Part shown: positions 58,479-64,000 of the stretch, piece after piece | How the letters are laid out: the number at the start of each line of letters is the position of its first letter | Numbering within the stretch: position 1 is the stretch's first letter | From: Tistlia sp040905785 | GTDB lineage: Bacteria > Pseudomonadota > Alphaproteobacteria > Kiloniellales > DSM-21159 | Assembly: GCF_040905785.1 (NCBI RefSeq) | Contig: NZ_JBBDQW010000065.1 | Location: 1 to 64,000, forward strand | Direction of reading: 5' to 3' | Length of the DNA stretch: 64,000 nucleotides | The notes under the pieces: generated by a model | Database searches by the model: none | What the model saw: the letters and a program-made list of their open reading frames with translations, nothing else | Told to the model about the DNA's origin: nothing | Translations under genes and position numbers: made by a program

Positions 58479-59870
58479 TCACGCCTCGGCGAGCAGCGGC
58501 TCGGGATCGCGGCGCAGCAGCTCGGCGATCACCGTCAGCCCCTGCTCGAACTGGGCGCGCGAGCGGGTCGCCCCCAGCGACAGCCGCACCGCGTGGGGTT
58601 CGTTGCCGCGTCCGACCATGAAGACCTCCGCCGGCGTCACCGCGACGTTGCGCTGGCGCAGACTGGCCACGAAAGCCTCGACCCGCCACTGCTCGGAAAT
58701 CGTCAGCCAGGCGTGCAGGGCGTGGCGCTGGCAGCGGTACCGGAACCCGCGCAGGGCCCGCTGCAGGATCTTCTGGCGCGCCGTCATCTCGTCGCGTTGC
58801 CACTGGATCAGCCGGTCGGCGGTGCCGTCGCTGAGCCACTGGCTCGCGATCTCGGCGACCAGGGGGGTCGCCATCCAGGAGGTGGCGCGCAGGCGGGAGA
58901 CGATGCGCGGCACCTGCGCCGGCGGCCCCACCAGGTAGCCGGTGCGCACCCCGGGCATCAGGGACTTGGTGAAGGTCGTGACATAGTAGCTGAGCTCCGG
59001 CGCGAAGCTCGACAGCGCCGGTGGCGGGTTCTCCAGCAGCATCGAGTAGGGATCGTCCTCGACGATGGCGACCCCGTGGCGCCGGGCGATCGCGGCCAGC
59101 GCCCGGCGCCGCTCGAGCGGCATCACCGTGCAGGTCGGGTTGTTCAGGGTCGGAATCGTGAAGAGGGCGCGGACGTCGCCAGCGGCGCAGGCGGCGGCGA
59201 AGCCGTCGGGCAGGATGCCCTGCTCGTCGCAGGGCAAGGGCTTGAGCCGCAGATGCAGGGTGCTGGCCAGCAGGATGGCGCCGTGATCGGTCAGCTCGTC
59301 GGTGACCACCGTGTCGCCCGGGTCGGCGACCGTGGCCAGGGCCAGCAGCAGGCCGTGGGCGGCACCGTTGCAGATCACCACCTGGTCGACCGCGGCCTGC
59401 ACGCTGCGCCGGGTCAGCCACTCGACCGCGGCGACGCGGTGCTGGTCGAGGCCCTGCACCGGCCGGCAGGCGGTCATCGAGGCCAGGTCCATCGATTCGG
59501 CGAGCGCGCCGAAGACGGCGTGGACCGCCTCGGCGTGGACGAAGCCGCTGGCCGGGCGGTTGATCGAGAGGTCGATCAGGTGCTCGTGCCGGCGCGGCAT
59601 GATGAACTGCGATTCCAAGATCTGGCCGTTGCCGCGCACGAAGGTGCCGCGGCCGGTTTCCCCCACCACCAGGCCGCGCCGCTCCGCCTCCCGGTAGGCC
59701 GCGCTCACCGTCTGCACGCTGACACCGAGGCTGAGCGCCAGCTGGCGGTGGGTCGGCAGCTTGACGCCCTGGGGCAGCTCCCGCGTCTCGATCGCCTCGC
59801 CGAGGGCGTTGGCGATCGCGAGGTAGAGGGGCGCGCTTGCGCCGCTGAGGTCAGGTATCCAACTTGTCAT
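58479..59870 (-). CDS. MocR-type GntR/aminotransferase-fold regulator (EnuR-like)
   Basis: A 463-residue chimeric regulator: winged-helix GntR domain (about 10-80; LPTHRQLALSLGVSVQTVSAAYREAERRGLVVGETGRGTFV) joined to a class I aminotransferase fold. The PLP lysine is Lys302 in TTFTKSLMPGVRTGY. The ectoine regulator EnuR is of this class and, as I recall, also binds PLP at Lys302, but the match needs alignment. It is divergent from the TRAP binding-protein gene and followed by the permease operon on the same strand, so it probably controls both. Confidence 0.92.
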   Translation of the reverse strand: MTSWIPDLSGASAPLYLAIANALGEAIETRELPQGVKLPTHRQLALSLGVSVQTVSAAYREAERRGLVVGETGRGTFVRGNGQILESQFIMPRRHEHLIDLSINRPASGFVHAEAVHAVFGALAESMDLASMTACRPVQGLDQHRVAAVEWLTRRSVQAAVDQVVICNGAAHGLLLALATVADPGDTVVTDELTDHGAILLASTLHLRLKPLPCDEQGILPDGFAAACAAGDVRALFTIPTLNNPTCTVMPLERRRALAAIARRHGVAIVEDDPYSMLLENPPPALSSFAPELSYYVTTFTKSLMPGVRTGYLVGPPAQVPRIVSRLRATSWMATPLVAEIASQWLSDGTADRLIQWQRDEMTARQKILQRALRGFRYRCQRHALHAWLTISEQWRVEAFVASLRQRNVAVTPAEVFMVGRGNEPHAVRLSLGATRSRAQFEQGLTVIAELLRRDPEPLLAEA

Positions 59871-60042
59871 GGTTCAATATATACATTGACCTGTTCATTA
59901 TATCTCCTACCTTCGATGGTTCAACGATCAGGTCGAACAGCCGGCGTTCCGCGTTGCGACGGGATGAGCCGTGCGGCTTGTCCGGATGCGGGCGGTAGCC
60001 GGCTACGACGAACCAGAGAAACAGAACAAGGAGGTTGCACAG
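59871..60042. promoter_or_regulatory. Divergent control region of MocR regulator and TRAP binding-protein gene
   Basis: An A/T-rich spacer holding the 9-bp direct repeat ATGGTTCAA (59869-59877 and 59916-59924, start-to-start 47 bases). A possible rightward promoter has TTGACC (59886-59891) and TACCTT after 16 bases. MocR proteins usually bind paired direct repeats, so these are candidate operators. Confidence 0.5.
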
Positions 60043-61077
60043 ATGCTTCCGACCAGAAGACTTTCCTTCCTGCTGGCCGGCGCCGCGGCGCTCGGCCTGA
60101 CCGTCGGCGCCGCCTCGGTCGAGGCCGCCGAGTGGAAGTTCGCCATCGAGGAGATCGACGGCAGCGTCCAGGACCAGTACGCCCAGGAGTTCAAGAAGCG
60201 CATCGAGGAGAAGTCCGGCGGCGACGTGACCGTCACGGTCTACGCCTACGGCACGCTCGGCACCTCGGCGGACCTGACCGAGCTGGTCACCCAGGGCGCG
60301 ATCCAGTTCGCCAATGCCTCCCCGGGCCACCTCGGCACCATGGTACCCGAGATCCAGGTCTTCTCGATCCCCTACCTGCTGTCGGAGAACAACGCCGCCA
60401 ACAAGAAGGTCCTGACCGACAGTCCGACGATCTACGAGCGGCTCGGCGGCGACTTCGAGGAGAAGGGCCTGAAGCTGCTGACCATGTATCCGGAAGGCGA
60501 GATGGTCTGGACCACCAACAAGGAGGTCCGCTCGCCCGAGGACTTCGACAACTTCAAGATGCGCACCATGGTCTCGCCGATGCTCGTCACCGCCTACGAG
60601 GCCTTCGGCGCCAGCCCGACACCGATGCCCTACGGCGAGGTCTACGGCGGCCTGCAGCTCAAGCAGATCGACGGCCAGGTCAATCCGATCTTCGCGATCC
60701 AGGAGATGAAGTTCTACGAGGTCAGCGACTACATGATCTGGGCCGGCCAGCAGCAGTTCACGACGACCGTCGTGACCAATTCCGACTGGTACGCCGCCGA
60801 CATCACGGACGAGCAGCGGCAGATGATCGACGAAACCGTCGCCGAGCTCGCCGACTACATCTTCGAGGTCCAGGAGGAGTTCAACGAGAAGCGCCTCGAG
60901 ATGATCAAGGAGGCCAAGCCGGACATCAAGATGATCCGCCTCAGCGCCGAGGAGCGCGCGGTCTTCGAGGAGCGCGCCCAGCAGGTCCGCGACCAGTACA
61001 TCGAGATGGTCGGGGAGGACGGCAGGGAGGTTCTCGAGGCGCTCGAGCAGGAGCTCGAGGCCGCCGAGAAAGAGTAG
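60043..61077 (+). CDS. TRAP substrate-binding protein, TeaA/UehA-like (probable ectoine type)
   Basis: A 344-residue periplasmic binding protein with signal peptide (ending SVEAAE). Body strings WKFAIEEIDGSVQDQYAQEFK, VYAYGTLGTSADLTE, QFANASPGHLGT, TMYPEGEMVWT, SPEDFDNFKMRTM and PTPMPYGEVYGGLQLKQIDGQVNPIF closely resemble what I recall of TeaA, the ectoine-binding TRAP protein of Halomonas elongata. ATG 60043 has GGAGG seven to eight bases upstream. A strong terminator follows it, and its permease genes are on the other strand across the regulator. Confidence 0.9.
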   Translation: MLPTRRLSFLLAGAAALGLTVGAASVEAAEWKFAIEEIDGSVQDQYAQEFKKRIEEKSGGDVTVTVYAYGTLGTSADLTELVTQGAIQFANASPGHLGTMVPEIQVFSIPYLLSENNAANKKVLTDSPTIYERLGGDFEEKGLKLLTMYPEGEMVWTTNKEVRSPEDFDNFKMRTMVSPMLVTAYEAFGASPTPMPYGEVYGGLQLKQIDGQVNPIFAIQEMKFYEVSDYMIWAGQQQFTTTVVTNSDWYAADITDEQRQMIDETVAELADYIFEVQEEFNEKRLEMIKEAKPDIKMIRLSAEERAVFEERAQQVRDQYIEMVGEDGREVLEALEQELEAAEKE

Positions 61078-61102
61078 GCGCCCTGCCCTCGGCAGCGGGT
61101 TT

Positions 61103-61134
61103 GGAGAGCGGCCTTCGGGCCGCTCTCCTTTTTT
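61103..61134 (+). terminator. Rho-independent terminator after the TRAP binding-protein gene
   Basis: Perfect 11-bp arms (61103-61113 and 61118-61128) with a TTCG loop are followed by six T. It lies 25 bases after the stop and should end the monocistronic transcript. Confidence 0.95.
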
Positions 61135-61259
61135 GTGCGGATTTTTTCTGCGTGCTCCAGGTCTAGCGCCGAACCTGGCGTCCGCCTGTTCGTTTCCTGC
61201 TTCGTGGCGGGTGCAGGATCTCGGCGCCGCGGGGACCGCGGCTGCAAAGGAGCAGGAGC

Positions 61260-61448
61260 ATGCCAGCGAAGTCACAGTCCCAGCAGAAGGCCGCCGGTGC
61301 CGCCCTCTCGGCGAAGCGCGGCGAGACCAAGGTCGGCGACCTCCAGGGCGCCTCGAAGTCGATGTACGAATCGATGAGCGAGAAGGAGCTCGACGAGATG
61401 GCCTCCACCAAGCGCAAGGGCAAGCCGGAGCACAAGTCGAAGTCCTGA
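61260..61448 (+). CDS. DUF3008 family small basic protein
   Basis: A 62-residue Lys/Ser-rich protein (PAKSQSQQKAAGAALSAKRG, then EKELDEMASTKRKGKPEH). This matches DUF3008, small soluble proteins of unknown function widespread in proteobacteria and often stress- or plasmid-linked. GGAGCAGGAG precedes the ATG. It stands alone. Confidence 0.9.
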   Translation: MPAKSQSQQKAAGAALSAKRGETKVGDLQGASKSMYESMSEKELDEMASTKRKGKPEHKSKS

Positions 61449-61475
61449 AGCCGAGCCGAACCGCCACCCGGGCCG

Positions 61476-62069
61476 TCAGCGGTCGCGCAGTTCGCCCCCG
61501 GCGATCGGCTTGAGCGCCCGGGAAAGGCCCTGGGCGACGAGGCCCAGCGACGAGCCCCACACCAGATGGACCGACAGCATCAGCGCGTTGCGCCGTGCGG
61601 GGTGCGAGGAGGCGGACCGCAGCAGGCCGAAGGCCGGCACCCAGCCGAAGTAGCTGGCGGTCCAGACGCCGATCGCGAAGCCGACGCCCTCCAGGGCCGC
61701 CGGCGCGCCGCCGAGCCGGCCTGTGCCGCGGCTCGAGGGCCGCGCGAGAAGACCGTAGAGCGCGCCCGAGGCGGCGCCGAAGCCGAAGTGGCTGGCCAGC
61801 GTCGCGGCCTGCAGGCCGGGCTCGTCGAAGACCTCCCTGGCCCCTGCGGCGGCCAGCGCGCGCTCGGTCAGCTCCCGCGGCGGCAGAGGGTAGCGCTCGC
61901 GCGCCGGCAATCGCCGGAACAGCGCGTCGGCCGCCAGGGTCATGGCGACCGTCGCCGCCGTGCCGGCGATGGCGCCGATCAGGGCGTCGCGTGCCAGCGC
62001 GCCGCCCCCATCCGCTGCCGACCGCGGTCGCTGCGCCCGGCGGCCGGTCCCGCTGCCGCGCTGCTCCAT
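61476..62069 (-). CDS. DUF1440-like membrane protein
   Basis: A 197-residue protein with about four hydrophobic helices (about 28-48, 90-112, 130-152 and 162-182) and conserved-looking ASHFGFGAASGALYGLLA and LMLSVHLVWGSSLGLVAQGL segments. The pattern recalls DUF1440 inner-membrane proteins of unknown function; the match is by memory. It sits between DUF3008 and the autotransporter. Confidence 0.65.
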   Translation of the reverse strand: MEQRGSGTGRRAQRPRSAADGGGALARDALIGAIAGTAATVAMTLAADALFRRLPARERYPLPPRELTERALAAAGAREVFDEPGLQAATLASHFGFGAASGALYGLLARPSSRGTGRLGGAPAALEGVGFAIGVWTASYFGWVPAFGLLRSASSHPARRNALMLSVHLVWGSSLGLVAQGLSRALKPIAGGELRDR

Positions 62070-62150
62070 CGTGTTCGTCCTTGCCGTTCCTCCGGAGCAA
62101 CGGAGTCGCGGGCAGGGGGTTCCGCGGCACCTTGGCCGGGCCGGCGCCGG

Positions 62151-64000
62151 TCAGAACGACCAGCGCAGAAGGCCGGTGACGGCGTGGGCGATGTAACCGC
62201 TCTGGACCTGGGCGTCGTAGCCGAGCGAGAGATCGAGGTTGCTGCCGATCTCGGCGGAGACGCCCGCTCCGATCAGCGCCGCGTCGCGGCCGAGGTCGCC
62301 GGAGCGGATCGCGAAGCCGGTGCCGCCGGCCGCAAGGCGCGCGTCGAGGGAACTGTGGGTGTCGGCGAACTCGTGGCTCCAGCGAAGGTGCACCTCGGGC
62401 CGCAGCAGGGTTTCGGCATCGAGCTGCAGCGGGTAGCCGAAGGCGGCGCCCAGGCTCGAGCGCAGGCTGGTCGTGCGGTCCGAGCCGACGCTGAGATCCA
62501 GGCTGCCGGCGCCGCTCTCGTCGTAGCTCTCGGTCGAGAGGTGCAGGAACTGCAGGCCGGCCAGCGGCGTCACCTCGAGCGCGGCTCCGGTGCCGAGCTC
62601 GAGCTCGAAGCGGCGGCCCCCCTCCAGGTAGCCCGAGACCTCGTAGCCGTCGTAGCGGCCTTCCGCGGTCTCCTTGACGGCGCCGAAGGCGACGGTCCGC
62701 TCGGTCTCGTAGCGGTTGAGCGCGATGCCGAGGCCGGCATCGAGGCTCCAGGGCCCGTCCCACCAGCCGGAATAGAGGCCCGCCTGGTAGCTGCGCTGCC
62801 GGGTGCTGCCGTCGAGATCGTCGTAGCCGGTGTCGGCGCGCGCGTAGCCGAAGGACAGGCCGAGCAGGAGGCCCGACTCGGCGCCCTCGCCGGACAGCCT
62901 GTAGTCGGCGCCGGCGGCAAGGCCGCCCAGGGTGGTGTCGTACCGGTCGCCCCGGCTCTCGCCGTCGCGCGAAGCCCAAAGCCCGTAGGGCTGCACCCAG
63001 ACGCCGAACGGCAGGGCGTCGGAGCCGGAGGTCTGGTCGCTGCCGCGGCCGAGCGCCAAGACCGGTCCTGCGGCCGCGGCGGTGCCCAGCCCGTCGCTCG
63101 GCCCGGCGAATCGCGGCCGGCTGAGCAGCTGCTCGTCGCTGGGGTCGAGGCCGGCGTCGATCAGCACCGAGGCTTCGGGATCGGGTGACATCAGCAGCCG
63201 CAGCGCCGTCGCGTTGTCGCCGCCGAGCGCGCCGCCGGCGCGCACCGCCGCGACGCGCTGCGAGGCCGCGCCGAGGAACTGGGCCGAGGTGATCCGGGCG
63301 GTGGTGCCGGCCGTCGTCGAGGCGCCGCCGATCTGGTCGAAGGCGCGGGCCAGCTCGGGGGCCAGGAGCGGATCGAGGCTGTCGTAGAAGGAGCGCGGGA
63401 ACAGGCCGCTCGTGCGGCCCGCGTCGAGCACCGCCGCGATCGCGGCCTGGTTGGCGTCGGTGGCAAGGTTGGTCAGCGGCTGGCGGCCGACCTCCAGGCT
63501 GAGAGCCTGGGGCGAGCCGACGAGCTGGAAGGTCACGGCGCCGAGCGGCTCGGGATCGTCCAGCTTCGAGAGCTCGAGATCGTCGCCGGTGACGACCGTG
63601 AAGCGCGCCCCGATGTCGGGCGGCGCGCTGAGCAGGCCGACCTCCAGCGTGCCGCCGAGGCGCGCGGTGCCGCCGGTGACCTCGAGCCGGTCCGCCTCGG
63701 CGCCCTTCAGCTCCGCGAGCAGCCGGCCGCCGCGCTGGTCGAAAGTCCCCTCGATCGAAAGCCTTCCGATAGCGCCGGTGCCGCCCGGCGAGACGGTGCC
63801 GCCGGTCTGCAGCAGCCCGGCCGAGGTCGAGACCCGGCCGCGGCCGGCCAGGGTACCGCCGAGCAGGTCGAGCCAGGCGGCCTTCAACGAGCCGTCGACG
63901 TGGAGCAGGCCCGAGGAGAGGGTCGTGCCGGCCTCGGTCTCCAGCGTCCGGGACTTGAGGATGTCGAGCCGCGCCAGCGCGTTCCTGACGGTGAGGCTGT
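62151..64000 (-). CDS. Autotransporter (type Va) beta-barrel protein, 3' part only
   Basis: A partial gene whose 5' end lies beyond the window edge. The visible part (616 or more residues) has a beta-helix passenger end (GGTLAGRGRVSTSAGLLQTGGTVSPGGTGAIGRLSIEGTFDQRGG) and a linker helix. It then has a complete autotransporter barrel (about the last 280 residues), with WVQPYGLWASRDG, YQAGLYSGWWDG and a final LRWSF aromatic. Such proteins expose their passenger at the surface. The product's adhesion or enzyme role cannot be read from this part. Confidence 0.9.
   Translation of the reverse strand, partial: SLTVRNALARLDILKSRTLETEAGTTLSSGLLHVDGSLKAAWLDLLGGTLAGRGRVSTSAGLLQTGGTVSPGGTGAIGRLSIEGTFDQRGGRLLAELKGAEADRLEVTGGTARLGGTLEVGLLSAPPDIGARFTVVTGDDLELSKLDDPEPLGAVTFQLVGSPQALSLEVGRQPLTNLATDANQAAIAAVLDAGRTSGLFPRSFYDSLDPLLAPELARAFDQIGGASTTAGTTARITSAQFLGAASQRVAAVRAGGALGGDNATALRLLMSPDPEASVLIDAGLDPSDEQLLSRPRFAGPSDGLGTAAAAGPVLALGRGSDQTSGSDALPFGVWVQPYGLWASRDGESRGDRYDTTLGGLAAGADYRLSGEGAESGLLLGLSFGYARADTGYDDLDGSTRQRSYQAGLYSGWWDGPWSLDAGLGIALNRYETERTVAFGAVKETAEGRYDGYEVSGYLEGGRRFELELGTGAALEVTPLAGLQFLHLSTESYDESGAGSLDLSVGSDRTTSLRSSLGAAFGYPLQLDAETLLRPEVHLRWSHEFADTHSSLDARLAAGGTGFAIRSGDLGRDAALIGAGVSAEIGSNLDLSLGYDAQVQSGYIAHAVTGLLRWSF

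Noticed and set aside
59851..62979. A 1042-residue open frame on the minus strand across four genes
   Set aside because: It is the antisense of the TRAP binding protein and other real genes. Its composition (Arg, Leu and acidic runs) is that of shadow frames in GC-rich DNA.

Overview
The window comes from a very GC-rich alphaproteobacterium, probably of the Rhodospirillales/Kiloniellales type. This is inferred from gene content: a XoxF/PQQ quinoprotein cluster, a TamA-TamB pair, a Ku-LigD pair, several TRAP transporters and a MocR-type regulator. Most genes are GC-rich with strong third-position bias. This creates very long antisense open frames, which I treated as shadows. Many genes start with GTG or TTG and overlap the preceding stop by 1-4 bases. 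I saw no rRNA, tRNA, CRISPR array or insertion sequence.

Layout. (1) 0.1-2.9 kb: DUF4383 membrane protein, Cu/Zn superoxide dismutase, an SDR oxidoreductase split by an artificial assembly gap, and a Cys-rich copper-binding four-helix bundle protein. (2) 3.0-18.5 kb: a nearly self-contained quinoprotein alcohol-oxidation module. It holds a PQQ-associated ABC system (binding protein, beta-propeller, ATPase, permease, periplasmic unknown), a divergent block with the lanthanide-type methanol dehydrogenase XoxF, its cytochrome XoxG, XoxJ and a CxxxCW rhodanese-like protein, then a metallohydrolase, a SoxYZ-like carrier, two small unknown proteins and pqqABCDE (pqqA is only 25 codons). (3) 18.6-27.3 kb: an orphan two-partner-secretion porin, DUF1194, Ku and LigD (bacterial end joining), a DUF6134 protein, a TauD-like dioxygenase and a 53-residue lipoprotein. 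(4) 27.5-33.0 kb: phnF divergent from phnM-DUF1045, then threonine synthase and cysteinyl-tRNA synthetase. (5) 33.2-39.7 kb: tamA-tamB. (6) 39.7-42.8 kb: an island of poorly characterised genes bounded by two XRE regulators, each preceded by inverted repeats. (7) 42.9-48.7 kb: a second orphan TpsB porin divergent from a FecR-domain protein with NNGNAG repeats and a CHASE2-PAS histidine kinase. (8) 48.7-54.9 kb: a PPOX flavoprotein, a complete TRAP transporter coupled to an amidase and a 60-residue membrane protein, and a Sel1-like lipoprotein. (9) 55.0-61.1 kb: a TeaABCD/EnuR-like putative ectoine uptake locus. (10) 61.2-64.0 kb: DUF3008, a membrane protein, and the 3' part of an autotransporter that runs off the edge.

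How the genes fit together: region 2 makes PQQ, exports or assembles the periplasmic quinoprotein system, oxidises methanol or another alcohol with XoxF, and passes electrons to XoxG. Regions 8 and 9 are solute uptake. Region 7 looks like an envelope-sensing and signalling unit. Three N-runs are present (1502-1601, 46083-46182, 50703-50712). The first is almost certainly an artefact, because identical 55-bp sequences flank it and removing the gap plus one copy restores the SDR frame.
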